A DNA stretch of 46,293 nt, from assembly GCA_013140715.1 (NCBI GenBank), contig JABFSG010000030.1, positions 1 through 46,293 of the forward strand. Reading direction: 5' to 3'. Shown here piece by piece: positions 1 to 9,229 of the stretch (position 1 is its first letter; each line of letters begins with the position of its first letter). A program made the position numbers and the translations under genes. Below the pieces are notes generated by a model. It was given only the letters and a program-made list of their open reading frames with translations. It was not told the origin of the DNA and searched no databases. The DNA comes from Nitrospiraceae bacterium (GTDB taxonomy: Bacteria; Nitrospirota; Nitrospiria; Nitrospirales; Nitrospiraceae).

Positions 1-2039
1 TGGAGAGGGGGAAAATCTTGCTTCAATTTAGCTATTGCTGCGATCAGATACTCGTGACCCTTAATATCGGTAAGCCACCCGACCGATCCGACCACCAACG
101 CATCCGGTGGGCAGCCAAACCAATCCGGCTGTTGTTTCCCCTGAAATCTCGCCCGCATAAACCGCTCGCGGTCAATCCCACTCGGCACCACGGCAAATCG
201 GTCTGCCTCGCCCACAACACGATCGAGATGGTCCTGCCGTTCCGCTTCCGTCAATGCAATCAGTCGATGCGTGATCGTACTCAACACTCGTTCGACCTGA
301 AGAAACAGCCAGGATCGGAACGGACCGAAATGGCCGTAAAAGACGTGGCCGTGCGGCGTATGGACGATGACCGGCACCCCTGCCCACCAGGCAGCTACTC
401 GCCCCAACAGACCGGCCTTGGATGTATGGGTATGGACGAGTGCCGGCTGCTCTTGCCGGAACAGGCAAACCAGTTGCCAGAGTACTTGCGCATCCTTGAT
501 CGGATGAACCTCTCGAGTCAGGGAGGGAAGCAACATCCAGCGGACTGCAGCCTTCTCAAGTTGTCGACAATTCTCTTCTGTCGCTGCCTGCCCACCCTGC
601 GCATCCCAACGACCTGGACAACCTGCGACCACCAACGGCTCGAACTGGATACGATCATGGCCAAGCGCGGTCAACATCGTATTCTTCGCCGATCCACCAT
701 GGTCCAGACGCGTGATGACATGGATCACCTTCCGCGGTTTAGCAGTCCGTTCGACATTCCTGTTCGCGGAAATAGAATGGTCACTCTTGGACAGGTTCCC
801 GGCAGGTCGATTCGATGACACCTGTCTATCCTTCGACAGACTCACAAAAAGGCGATCCAAATCGGTCGTATGAGCCACCCAGTTATAGCGCCGTTCAACG
901 ACCTCGCGACCTTTCTTTGATAAGCGCTCTCGCTCGCCCGTTTGCTCACGAAACCGCTTCAGCAGCAATCGTAATGTCTTCGCGAGAGACGTTCCCTCCG
1001 TCCGTTCTGTAACCAGCAGCGGATCGACGGAGCGCAACACCTCCGGAATCGCGCCAACGGGCGTGCCCATCACCGGCGTGCCACAGGCTAAAGCCTCGAC
1101 CGTCACCAATCCGAATCCCTCGAGTTGCAGTGTCGGCATCACGACCAGATCGGAAGCCTGGTAGTATTTCGCCAACTGATCCTCGGGCACGAATCCAAGC
1201 AGCTGCACTGAGGCTTCTAACCCCCTATTTCGAATCTGTTGCTCCAATTGCGAACGAAGCCGACCTTCCCCGCCGATCAGAAGCAAAACATTTTGCTGTT
1301 CTTCCTCGAGCATCGTCATGGCTTCGAGGAGAGATTCCAACCCCATACGGGGGACAAGATTGCGCACCGTAAACAATAGCCTGCGGCTCTCTGGAAGCTT
1401 CAGCTCCCGTCTAACCTCGGTTCTATCCTGTGCCGGATAAAACTTGGCCGGATCGGCGGCGCCTGGCACCACAGTGATCTGCTTCTCGGTAATGCCGTGC
1501 GTGGCCATCACCTGTCGCTTCATGAATTCGCTCAAAACGATCACATGGTGACAGCGGCGAATCACCATCCGTTCAATCCAACGCCGAGCGCGCACGCTCA
1601 ATCGACGCCTGACCCGCTCCAATGTCGTCGCCGCCCGCTCTGCTCTGGTCAGATATTCCTCATGCGCCAGCGAATGACAGACATAGAGCCAGCGTCTGAC
1701 CGTCCCATAACGGAATAGAATCGGACCGAGGCCGGCCAACGACTGATGAATCATGGCAATATCGATGGGACCAGCCTGCCGCGTGCGATCGAATACCTGA
1801 AGAGCATTCTGCACCGAAGACCAGACAAATGCCGGCTCGCTGGTTCGTATCACGGGATACCGTTGCTCGGTCACGCTTCCGATCGACAGAGTAGCCTCTG
1901 CCGACTCGAAGGGAGCCCGCGCGATCACACTCACGCAATGCCCCTGCTTGGCAAGCCCCAGCGCCTGCTCTCGCAGGACTCGCTCGGCGCCACCGATCAC
2001 CTGTTCTACCGTAACTTCAGCGAGCAAGACGACGTTCAT
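1..2039 (-). CDS. Two-domain GT4-GT4 glycosyltransferase (partial, runs off left edge)
   Basis: At least 679 residues are open and the stop lies beyond the left edge. Residues 1 to about 400 form a complete GT-B glycosyltransferase of family 4: a glycine-rich GGAERV near the N-terminus, then a donor-site half with an E-x7-E-like EGFGLVTVEA. After a polar linker a second GT4 begins near residue 437 (KVIHVITRLDHGGS) and continues through a GWLTDIKGHEYL motif to the edge. I checked the reading frame across the junction and it has no stop. The ATG overlaps the stop of the amidotransferase gene as ATGA, so translation is probably coupled. The inferred role is adding two successive sugars to a lipid-linked EPS repeat at the cytoplasmic face. 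Donor and acceptor cannot be told from the sequence. Confidence 0.85.
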   Translation of the reverse strand, partial: MNVVLLAEVTVEQVIGGAERVLREQALGLAKQGHCVSVIARAPFESAEATLSIGSVTEQRYPVIRTSEPAFVWSSVQNALQVFDRTRQAGPIDIAMIHQSLAGLGPILFRYGTVRRWLYVCHSLAHEEYLTRAERAATTLERVRRRLSVRARRWIERMVIRRCHHVIVLSEFMKRQVMATHGITEKQITVVPGAADPAKFYPAQDRTEVRRELKLPESRRLLFTVRNLVPRMGLESLLEAMTMLEEEQQNVLLLIGGEGRLRSQLEQQIRNRGLEASVQLLGFVPEDQLAKYYQASDLVVMPTLQLEGFGLVTVEALACGTPVMGTPVGAIPEVLRSVDPLLVTERTEGTSLAKTLRLLLKRFREQTGERERLSKKGREVVERRYNWVAHTTDLDRLFVSLSKDRQVSSNRPAGNLSKSDHSISANRNVERTAKPRKVIHVITRLDHGGSAKNTMLTALGHDRIQFEPLVVAGCPGRWDAQGGQAATEENCRQLEKAAVRWMLLPSLTREVHPIKDAQVLWQLVCLFRQEQPALVHTHTSKAGLLGRVAAWWAGVPVIVHTPHGHVFYGHFGPFRSWLFLQVERVLSTITHRLIALTEAERQDHLDRVVGEADRFAVVPSGIDRERFMRARFQGKQQPDWFGCPPDALVVGSVGWLTDIKGHEYLIAAIAKLKQDFPPL

Positions 2040-3970
2040 AGCACGCCTACTTCCAGCCGAGGGCAGGATATAGGCTGCACCATCTGCCGATGCCATAATT
2101 CCAATACCATGAGGGCATAGAGTTGATCCGTGAAATTTCTCCGGCCACTCTGGTGTTCTTCAAGTAACCACTGCACATAGGCAGGATTGACATAGCCTCG
2201 CCGACGGATCGCCTCGTCAGAGAGTAAATCCCGGCTCATCTCACGAAGATCTTCCCGCAGCCATCGTGTGAGAGGCAACATAAACCCACGCTTTGACCTA
2301 TTAAGTATTCTAGCTGGTACAATATTTTGCAATGAGGACCTCATGAATCCCTTCAATTGCCATCCCTGTAACTTTGTCGCCCCAGGCAATGAACAGGCGA
2401 AGGCCAGCAGATGGTGATCGCAGAAGGGAACACGAAGTTCGAGTGAATGGGCCATACTCATCCGGTCGCCCATCCGCAACAAATCGTCCGGAAGATAGGT
2501 TTGGAGGTCAACGCCCATTGCACAGTCCGCCGGCTCCTGAGAGGGCCATTGGTTAAAGAGGCTCTTGATATTACGAAGCGCGCCGCTGTCGGCCACAGCA
2601 GAACGAAGCCCCTCGGCAAATAGAGGCGAGTCCCAGCCAGCCGGACGAAATGTTGTCCAGCGGAGATACTGCTCATCCAACGGACGGTAGCCATCCAGCA
2701 GAAATCGCTTGATGCGGCCACGAGCATCCCCACCTCCTGAACCATCCGGCAGACGGGAGGAAGCATAGGATGCAATCCATGAACGTATCGCAGCAGGAAG
2801 TGCGGCATAGCGCGCCGCTGTGCGTAGCCCAAGGTAGCGCGGATAGCCTCCGAAGAGTTCGTCGCCGCCAATACCGGACAATGCAACCGTCACGGACTGC
2901 CTGGCCACCTCGGAGACCAAATATGTGGGAATGGCCGACGAATCGGCGAATGGTTCCCCCATGCAGGCCACAACACGAGGAAGCAGAGAAACCGCATCGG
3001 GGCGCACTACGGCTTCTGTGTGGTCTGTCCCAAAGTGAGTCGCAAGGAATCTGGCATCCTGTATTTCATTATAGGATCGGTCTTCCAGCGCATCGTACCC
3101 GATGGAAAACGTCTTGATCGATCCAGGAGTCACCTCGCGCATGCATGCCAGGATCGACGCCGAGTCCAAACCACCAGAGAGAAACAAACCCAGCGGCACG
3201 TCACTCACCAGATGCGCTCGGACGGAATCACGGAGGGTACTTAGAAATTGGGCTTGCTGATCGCCCCGAGGAAGATTGCGCTGGCACAAGGCCTCTTCCT
3301 CCAGGCGGTAATAGCGCCAGAACTCCAACCGGCCTCGTGTAATCTTGAGGGCCTCTCCCGGTCGTAGTTGATAGACCCCCTCCACAATCGTATCGGGGCC
3401 CGGCACATATAGCAGCGACAGGAAATCCGCGATAGCCTGTGGACGGATCGTCCAATCCGGCAGCCCCTCCAGCAAAGACGGCAGTTCCGACGAAAACAAT
3501 ATACGATGCTCGGCGCCCGCTTGCCCTGACTGGACGGAGTAGTACAGAGGTTTGATCCCCAGCCGGTCGCGGACCAGCAGCACGAGGTCTCGTTCTCGGT
3601 CCCAGATGGCATAGGCAAACATACCCCGCAACCGATGGACCCCCTCTGCTCCCTCCTCTTCATAGAGATGTACCAACACTTCAGTATCGCAATCGGACTG
3701 AAAGCGATGGCCTTTTTGGATGAGTTCTGAACGAAGGTCTCGATAGTTATAGATTTCACCGTTCAAGATTGCCCAGACAGAGCCGGTTTCGTTTCGAACC
3801 GGTTGATGGCCGCCTGCCGGGTCGATCACCCGTAATCGCCGCACCCCAAGGGCCACACCTGCATCGCGATGCATCCCCTCCTCGTCCGGCCCACGATGGA
3901 CAAGCCGATCAAGCATCCGCTCAAGCAGAGGTCCGTCATTGCCCCCCACAATTCCACAAATTCCACACAT
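2036..3970 (-). CDS. Asparagine-synthase-type amidotransferase, exosortase/EPS-locus type
   Basis: This 644-residue protein has the AsnB layout. An N-terminal Ntn glutaminase domain starts MCGICG, with Cys2 as nucleophile after Met removal and the LNGEIYNY motif near residues 69-76. A C-terminal ATP-pyrophosphatase domain carries SGGLDS at 265-270. Such enzymes move ammonia from glutamine to an adenylylated carboxylate. The length and the setting among EPS genes fit the exosortase-associated amidotransferase subfamily better than housekeeping AsnB, so the target may be a sugar acid or a linked amino acid in the polymer. That assignment is inference. It lies 25 bp after the small membrane protein gene and overlaps the following GT4 gene by 4 bp (ATGA). 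Confidence 0.9.
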   Translation of the reverse strand: MCGICGIVGGNDGPLLERMLDRLVHRGPDEEGMHRDAGVALGVRRLRVIDPAGGHQPVRNETGSVWAILNGEIYNYRDLRSELIQKGHRFQSDCDTEVLVHLYEEEGAEGVHRLRGMFAYAIWDRERDLVLLVRDRLGIKPLYYSVQSGQAGAEHRILFSSELPSLLEGLPDWTIRPQAIADFLSLLYVPGPDTIVEGVYQLRPGEALKITRGRLEFWRYYRLEEEALCQRNLPRGDQQAQFLSTLRDSVRAHLVSDVPLGLFLSGGLDSASILACMREVTPGSIKTFSIGYDALEDRSYNEIQDARFLATHFGTDHTEAVVRPDAVSLLPRVVACMGEPFADSSAIPTYLVSEVARQSVTVALSGIGGDELFGGYPRYLGLRTAARYAALPAAIRSWIASYASSRLPDGSGGGDARGRIKRFLLDGYRPLDEQYLRWTTFRPAGWDSPLFAEGLRSAVADSGALRNIKSLFNQWPSQEPADCAMGVDLQTYLPDDLLRMGDRMSMAHSLELRVPFCDHHLLAFACSLPGATKLQGWQLKGFMRSSLQNIVPARILNRSKRGFMLPLTRWLREDLREMSRDLLSDEAIRRRGYVNPAYVQWLLEEHQSGRRNFTDQLYALMVLELWHRQMVQPISCPRLEVGVL

Positions 3971-3995
3971 AGACGGACGACTCCAAAAGAAGGTG

Positions 3996-4250
3996 CTACC
4001 GACTCTTCTCTATCACGACTCGCTCTCGCCGCTCATATTCGTCTCGCTCCCTTTGGTGGCTGGGAGAAATATCGAGAGGCGGCACGTCGACCGGCTCATA
4101 TCGGATATGCTTGGCAGACCCCACTGATGTCATCAAGGACCGCACTCCAAAGGTAGCCAATGCCGCAAGCAGACAGAGAGCGACAACCACACCAAAAAAC
4201 CTGATTGACCGACGCCCCCTCCAGTGCCTGAACCAGTGGGAACTACTCAT
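3996..4250 (-). CDS. Small single-span membrane protein of unknown function
   Basis: The 84-residue product has a basic N-terminus (RHWRGRRSIR), one hydrophobic span at about residues 18-40, and a charged C-terminal tail rich in Glu and Arg (QRERDEYERRERVV) that may be helical. The positive-inside rule puts the N-terminus in the cytoplasm and the tail in the periplasm. I recognise no family. Its ATG overlaps the stop of the upstream methyltransferase gene (ATGA) and it lies 25 bp before the amidotransferase, so it is translated within the EPS operon. It could be a scaffold or accessory subunit of the assembly machine, but nothing in the sequence proves this. Confidence 0.7.
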   Translation of the reverse strand: MSSSHWFRHWRGRRSIRFFGVVVALCLLAALATFGVRSLMTSVGSAKHIRYEPVDVPPLDISPSHQRERDEYERRERVVIEKSR

Positions 4251-5122
4251 GCCAACTCCTTCTCCCGTTGGGCAATGAGCTCGAAAGAGGGAGCCCAGAC
4301 CATGCGCCCTCCCGTCACCTTATAGAGCATCTCCGCACCGGACCAGAAGGCCGTCGCGCCAATTCGCCACTTAAGGCGACTCATCCAGGGGTTCGCCGGA
4401 GTAAGCGGCCCTCGACTCGGAACCGAGTTATGGATCGCAATGGTCTGCAATCCAACCCCCTTCAGTAACGAACGAAGCGCCAGAGGCGAATAGAGAAAGA
4501 GGTGAAACGCTTGATCATAACGAGACCCGACCCACCGGGCCGGTGTCCGCATTGGGAGGTGAAATGCACCGTTGGTCGCTCTAATTACAACAAGGCCCGA
4601 TGGCCTCAGTGCGCCCGCAACCTGCCGTAAGAGATTCGCCGGATTCGTCACTGTTTCCAATATGTTCACGAGGGTGATCACGTCGAACGGTTCACACTCA
4701 CCTGCCCGTTCCAAGCAATCAGAAGAGAGAATCGTCAGGTCGCGGCGAGTGGCACGAGCAACTGCTTTCTTAGACAACTCCAACCCATAACAAGTCCAGC
4801 CTGCCGACTGACAAATCGATAAGAACGCCCCGTCGCCACAGCCGACATCGAGCAGCCGTCCTGGAGGTTGCCGATACAGACCGAGGCGGCGCGCAACACT
4901 CTCGAAAACCGGGTGGCGATCCGACGATGCCTCGACCTCACCATAAGCTTCGTCGTAATCTTCACGGTAAAATTCCTCGACCATGATCCCCAGCGGACGG
5001 GGATTTTGAAACACCAGCTCACAGCTAGGACAACGTACATAGCGTCTGGTCGGAGTCTGAAACACACCGATCGGCATTGCTTGACTGCCACAGGGGCAAA
5101 CGATTTGTTCAGTCTTTGACAT
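4247..5122 (-). CDS. Class I SAM methyltransferase with N-terminal zinc-binding segment
   Basis: The protein opens with a Cys-rich segment (CPCGS followed by CPSCELVFQNPRP), as in EPS or nucleotide-sugar methyltransferases with a zinc-ribbon head. The SAM site is LLDVGCGDGAF, followed by the acidic YGLELS. Two ATG codons are close together. The upstream one at 5131 touches the GAGG ribosome-binding sequence, whereas the one at 5122 has that GAGG at a normal distance, so 5122 is preferred (291 residues). It follows the GT4 gene by 2 bp or so and overlaps the small membrane protein gene by 4 bp. The likely substrate is a sugar of the EPS repeat; the methylated position is unknown. Confidence 0.85.
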   Translation of the reverse strand: MSKTEQIVCPCGSQAMPIGVFQTPTRRYVRCPSCELVFQNPRPLGIMVEEFYREDYDEAYGEVEASSDRHPVFESVARRLGLYRQPPGRLLDVGCGDGAFLSICQSAGWTCYGLELSKKAVARATRRDLTILSSDCLERAGECEPFDVITLVNILETVTNPANLLRQVAGALRPSGLVVIRATNGAFHLPMRTPARWVGSRYDQAFHLFLYSPLALRSLLKGVGLQTIAIHNSVPSRGPLTPANPWMSRLKWRIGATAFWSGAEMLYKVTGGRMVWAPSFELIAQREKELA

Positions 5123-5133
5123 CGTGGCCATCC

Positions 5134-6297
5134 TCAGGCCGCTACCCGTTTCTGGACAGGTGCGAGCACACCCGCGTCCTGCATCGCCGCATCGAAAACG
5201 GCCGTCGTATTCGCGACCATCTGGTCCACTGTAAAGCGCCTCCGTACCACAGCTCGCCCCGCTGCTCCCATCTTCGATGCAGTGATTGGATCACTTAGCA
5301 CTTCTCGAATAGCCGCTGCCAGCGCCTGGGGATCTCGTGCAGGGACAAGCAATCCTGTCTTGTGGTCTTCAATTAACTCCGGGACACCGTTGACATGCGA
5401 CGCAACCACCGGACAACCCATCGCCAAGGCTTCCAACAGCACAAACGGAAACCCTTCCGATAGGGAGGGCAGCACGACAACATCCGCAGCAGCCAGGATA
5501 TCGGCAATGTCCTCACGAACCCCTATAAACCGACAGGATCGTTCGACCGCAAGTTCGACTGCCAGACGATACAGTCGGTCACGAAGCTCGCCCTCTCCCA
5601 CGAATAGACAACAGAGCTGAGGCCACGTTTCAAGCAGAGATGGGAGCGCCTGCAATAGGTATTGATGCCCCTTCGCTTCGGTCAACCGCGCGATCGTAAC
5701 CAATACCGGTCCTGGTCCGATACCAAGCTCCTCTCGAACCTTTTTACGGTCCGGCTGGAAGGGAAAAGCCGAGGAGTCCACTCCATTGTAAACGGTTTGA
5801 ATCCTCGCCTCCGCTGATGGGCACTCCTCGATCAGGTCCCGACGATTGGCATCGGAAACACAGATAATTCGATGGACAAGAGGGAGCGTCACGCTCAATA
5901 AGAACCGATAGAGTCCGCGTCGGACCGAACGGATCTCGTAATCCTTTAGCGAATTATGCACGGTCGAAATAATAACCGGCACACCGGCCAAACGCCCTGC
6001 AATCCGTCCATAGAAATTCGCCCTCGCTCCGTGCGTCTGAAGGATCGTCACTCGCTCCTGCACGAGTAACTGTCTCAACCTCCAGAGCGCCATGGGGTTG
6101 AAGAGCGGAGTCAAGTGGACAAGGTGAGTCTCCACGCCACGCTCCTTCATTCGACCTACAAAGGGACCGGGCTCTGGACAGATCAAGAGGCCACGATACC
6201 GAGCGCGGTCGAAACGATCAAACAGCAGTTCCAGATACCGTTCTCCACCCCCGTAGCCGGAGGAGCCTGCCAACTCTGCGAGGACGACCGGGGTCAC
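5134..6297 (-). CDS. GT4 glycosyltransferase
   Basis: This is a complete GT-B fold of about 387 residues. The N-terminal half has GGGERYLELL, and the donor half has TIARLTEAKGHQYLL, FVGEGELR and the E-x7-E region EGFPFVLLEA. I chose the GTG at 6297 rather than the longer ATG at 6366. The GTG overlaps the stop of the upstream methyltransferase as GTGA and has a strong GGGGAGG sequence six bases before it, while the longer form would overlap that gene by 73 bases. It probably transfers a hexose from a nucleotide sugar to the growing lipid-linked EPS repeat. Confidence 0.88.
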   Translation of the reverse strand: MTPVVLAELAGSSGYGGGERYLELLFDRFDRARYRGLLICPEPGPFVGRMKERGVETHLVHLTPLFNPMALWRLRQLLVQERVTILQTHGARANFYGRIAGRLAGVPVIISTVHNSLKDYEIRSVRRGLYRFLLSVTLPLVHRIICVSDANRRDLIEECPSAEARIQTVYNGVDSSAFPFQPDRKKVREELGIGPGPVLVTIARLTEAKGHQYLLQALPSLLETWPQLCCLFVGEGELRDRLYRLAVELAVERSCRFIGVREDIADILAAADVVVLPSLSEGFPFVLLEALAMGCPVVASHVNGVPELIEDHKTGLLVPARDPQALAAAIREVLSDPITASKMGAAGRAVVRRRFTVDQMVANTTAVFDAAMQDAGVLAPVQKRVAA

Positions 6298-7136
6298 GGT
6301 TTCCTCCCCAAAATCAATAAGCTCCCGCGCAAATGGGGGATCAGATAGAAGGGTACCTTCGCCCAATCGATCGCGCTCTGGCGGGCAGTCTGTTGGCAGT
6401 CCTGCGTGTCCTCGCCAAGAAAAAACCGAGACATCGCGACCTCAAACCCGACATGCCGCAGCATGTCTGCCAGCTCATGCATCGCGTATTCCCGCGCATG
6501 AGGCCGCCATTCATCGTTTGGATCGTCATAGCCGGGAGGAGCCAGTCGATCGTTGGGCGATCGGCCAATCAACAATTTAAAAATGTTGCCGATGCGAGTG
6601 ACATTTGGAGTCGTGATGACAAGATGGCCGCCTGACTTCAACAATCTGTAGGCTTCCGTCATGAGGTGAAACGGCGATGTGAGATGTTCGACAATCTCCA
6701 GCGCAAACACTAATTGAGCAGAGTGGTCTGGCAGCGGGACTTTTTCTTCGTAACTCTTGGATGTAAATTGTTGCCCGGACGGGTCGAGGTTGACGGTGAG
6801 AATCTCCACATCGGCATCCTGCCTCATGAACTGCACGAATTCTGGACTGGCCATCAGACCGGCGCCGAACAGGCGCATCGTTCTCGTCGGATCTATTCTG
6901 CGTAAAAGACGCAACAGGCTGCCTGGAAAGGGACCGAAATCCACGATCGTCTGTGGCCCATCCGGCAATCGCTGCAATCCACTTCTGATCGCAACATGAA
7001 GACGATCACGACATTTCAATGCGTGATTCATCGGCGTGGTGAAACGCGCGTCATTCACTCCAAAGGTGTCGTATTGCGAAGGCTGGTACGCTCGCACCCA
7101 GCGGTCGAACTGGCTTCTGGTGAGGTCAAAACCCAT
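6294..7136 (-). CDS. Class I SAM methyltransferase
   Basis: From the ATG at 7136 the product is 280 residues. It has a SAM-binding region (IVDFGPFPGSLLRLL, where the usual GxGxG is relaxed to GPFPG) and a methyltransferase-11-like block LVFALEIVEHLTSPF, then a strand with GGHLVITTPN. An open frame extends upstream to 7364, but that part lies wholly inside the preceding membrane-protein gene and looks unlike protein, so the start 5 bp after that gene is preferred. The stop overlaps the next GT4 start as GTGA. It probably methylates a sugar or lipid-linked intermediate in the EPS pathway. Confidence 0.82.
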   Translation of the reverse strand: MGFDLTRSQFDRWVRAYQPSQYDTFGVNDARFTTPMNHALKCRDRLHVAIRSGLQRLPDGPQTIVDFGPFPGSLLRLLRRIDPTRTMRLFGAGLMASPEFVQFMRQDADVEILTVNLDPSGQQFTSKSYEEKVPLPDHSAQLVFALEIVEHLTSPFHLMTEAYRLLKSGGHLVITTPNVTRIGNIFKLLIGRSPNDRLAPPGYDDPNDEWRPHAREYAMHELADMLRHVGFEVAMSRFFLGEDTQDCQQTARQSAIDWAKVPFYLIPHLRGSLLILGRKP

Positions 7137-7141
7137 TCGAT

Positions 7142-8476
7142 TCACGGCCTCAGGGGAATAGATCGCCGACGACGTAGAGTCAGGGCCGGAATACCCTCCT
7201 GTGCCAGCACTGCCACCGATAGGACCATGAGGCACGGTAGCACAGGAAGCGCATATCGGCCAGCTTCCACCGTGAACGGGATGTAGCCGAGCATCAAACC
7301 GATCGGAAATATATAGAGCGGTAGAAGTTCCCGCCAACGAGACCGATGAGACCAGGCACTCCATAACGCCAGCACGACCAAACTAGGAATCAGCAGCAGT
7401 CGTTTCCCCAGACTGTAGATGGCTACCAGCCAGCCTCGGTCGGCAGCATCCCCGGTTAGTCCTTGCACAAATCCCTGATCCGAACTGACCAGATAGAACG
7501 AGTTCCCTATCCAGAAATCGAACGACCTGGTCAGGCTCAGCCAAACATACCTGACAGGCTCCTCTGTAATCCTCGCCCATCCCTTCGCGCGCAAAATTCG
7601 ATCGGTCGAGACCTCGAACATCGCATGGGGATAGGGCAAGGGTGTAATCCCTGCGCTCTCCCATATCTGCGTTTCAGTCTCATAAGACATGGGCCAACTC
7701 CCTCGCGATACAGGATCGCTACCCATCCAGAGTCCAGCGCCAACTCCAGCAGAGACAGGAATCACTAGGTCGAACGCTCGATAATTACGCATCGTCCATG
7801 GCAGAACTACCAGCAGGCATGCAAGCAGATACAGGCTCACGCGAGTCGCCCGTACACGAACGGAATCTGTACTGAGACAGGCAAGACCGATCAGCGCTAC
7901 GGCAAGTAGGATCGCCACCGGCTTGCACAGAATGGTGAGACCGGCCAGGAAGCCAGCTCCCACAAAAAAGTACAGCCTTCTCGAGGAATGGCATATAACC
8001 ATGAACCACAACCAAACACTAAGCAGACATGTCAGAAGGCTCTCACTTCTGATCCGAGGATCGTAGGTCCAATAGGCGGGGTAGAGAAACAGGGCCGCAG
8101 CCGCGAGCGCCCCAATCCAGGGATGAAAGAGGCGCGATCCAACCAAGTAGATGCAGAGGCTGGCGGTGATATCAAAACCGACATGCAGGTACAGCACCCA
8201 CTCTGGCCTGTGACCGACCACAACATAGAATGCTCCCAGGATCGCCGGATAGAGAGGACCGACATGAGCCGATGGCGTCGTCCCATCTATACTGAAAGAG
8301 CCGGTCGTCGCCAAATTCCAGGCTAACGCATCGAACAGATCATCGATGGCATATCCCTGTCGTGCCGTGTGAAGAATAGTCCAGGCTCGTGCCAGCAGCC
8401 CAAGCGCACCAGCCAACATTAACAACGCAGTGGGAGACCATCGACCGCCAACGCTCTTGTCGCTGACCTGCGTCAT
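7142..8476 (-). CDS. GT39-like polytopic membrane glycosyltransferase (PMT/ArnT type)
   Basis: The 444-residue protein has about ten hydrophobic spans. A large loop after the first span carries acidic residues (YAIDDLFDALAW), where GT39/ArnT-type enzymes keep their catalytic acid. The sequence HVGPLYPAILGAFY, seen after that loop, is typical of the PMT_2/GT39 clan. Such enzymes use polyprenyl-phosphate sugars on the periplasmic side to decorate protein, lipid A or polymer. It overlaps the upstream methyltransferase gene (ATGA). The substrate is unknown; another possibility is an EpsI/XrtA-linked membrane protein of the same clan. Confidence 0.78.
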   Translation of the reverse strand: MTQVSDKSVGGRWSPTALLMLAGALGLLARAWTILHTARQGYAIDDLFDALAWNLATTGSFSIDGTTPSAHVGPLYPAILGAFYVVVGHRPEWVLYLHVGFDITASLCIYLVGSRLFHPWIGALAAAALFLYPAYWTYDPRIRSESLLTCLLSVWLWFMVICHSSRRLYFFVGAGFLAGLTILCKPVAILLAVALIGLACLSTDSVRVRATRVSLYLLACLLVVLPWTMRNYRAFDLVIPVSAGVGAGLWMGSDPVSRGSWPMSYETETQIWESAGITPLPYPHAMFEVSTDRILRAKGWARITEEPVRYVWLSLTRSFDFWIGNSFYLVSSDQGFVQGLTGDAADRGWLVAIYSLGKRLLLIPSLVVLALWSAWSHRSRWRELLPLYIFPIGLMLGYIPFTVEAGRYALPVLPCLMVLSVAVLAQEGIPALTLRRRRSIPLRP

Positions 8477-9213
8477 TTCATACAGATCCCGATAAGGTTT
8501 GTATCGCCTGCCACACCTTCTTCATACTCGATATCCTCTGGAGTGATCGCCTTCAACGTGGGGCCGCCTTGCAGCAAACTGACCAGGCCACCGAGCCAAT
8601 GCCGAATCGGGCGCGGCACGAAATTCCGAATACCGCCGGGATCGAATTGCCGCACAACATCCATCGACCGCTCAGCCGCTTTCAATCGCGTGCCTTGACG
8701 GCGACCGAACCAGCGGATGGTCGAGAAGTGTGGGGACAGGAGGTTTCGAAACTCCTCCTGATTGTACTCCCGCACATGATAGGGGTCTTCCGGCTTGTAT
8801 GCCGCACCCTTGCCGTGAGGAGTAAAGATGACGAGCGTGCCGGTCTTGCGTAAAACGCGCGCGACTTCGGCCACGAAGCCTCGATCATCCATAATATGTT
8901 CGATCGTATCTTGCGACAGAATACAGTCGAACGATTCGTCTCGGAATCCGAGCGCACAGCCGTCCATCGCCATAAACGATACGCCTGAATGTCCATAACT
9001 CATACGGTTGCGGGCCACGATCTGCGGCGCGCAGTCCACCCCAACGACACGACCGGCTTTTCCGCTCAGATAGTCGGACCCATAGCCTGTCCCACAAGCA
9101 AGATCGAGCACACAGAGGCTGTCAAGCTGTGGGACCTGCCTGGCTGCCCACACATATCCCGATAAGTTCACGATGTGTTGTGTGTCGGTAGGATATGCGT
9201 CGCGGCGTTCCAT
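8473..9213 (-). CDS. Class I SAM methyltransferase (methyltransferase-11 type)
   Basis: The 246-residue product has the standard motif I VLDLACGTGYGSDYL, the acidic motif II VVGVDCAP, the post-motif CILSQDTIEHI and the strand LVIFTPHGKG. The ATG at 9213 was chosen over one at 9285 because an AGGGAGAAG sequence sits at a good distance upstream and the longer form would overlap the GT2 gene by 56 bases. Its stop overlaps the GT39-like gene start (ATGA). It belongs with the other EPS-locus methyltransferases. The region VREYNQEEF is typical of enzymes placed beside glycosyltransferases. Confidence 0.85.
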   Translation of the reverse strand: MERRDAYPTDTQHIVNLSGYVWAARQVPQLDSLCVLDLACGTGYGSDYLSGKAGRVVGVDCAPQIVARNRMSYGHSGVSFMAMDGCALGFRDESFDCILSQDTIEHIMDDRGFVAEVARVLRKTGTLVIFTPHGKGAAYKPEDPYHVREYNQEEFRNLLSPHFSTIRWFGRRQGTRLKAAERSMDVVRQFDPGGIRNFVPRPIRHWLGGLVSLLQGGPTLKAITPEDIEYEEGVAGDTNLIGICMK

Positions 9214-9229
9214 GAAATCGCTCTTCTCC

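Noticed and set aside
18..818. A 266-codon plus-strand open frame
   Set aside because: It is antisense to the second domain of the GT4-GT4 protein, which has clear motifs. The product is basic and without any recognisable fold.
7137..7364. N-terminal extension of the methyltransferase at 6294
   Set aside because: It overlaps the GT39-like gene by its whole length; the ATG at 7136 is a better start.
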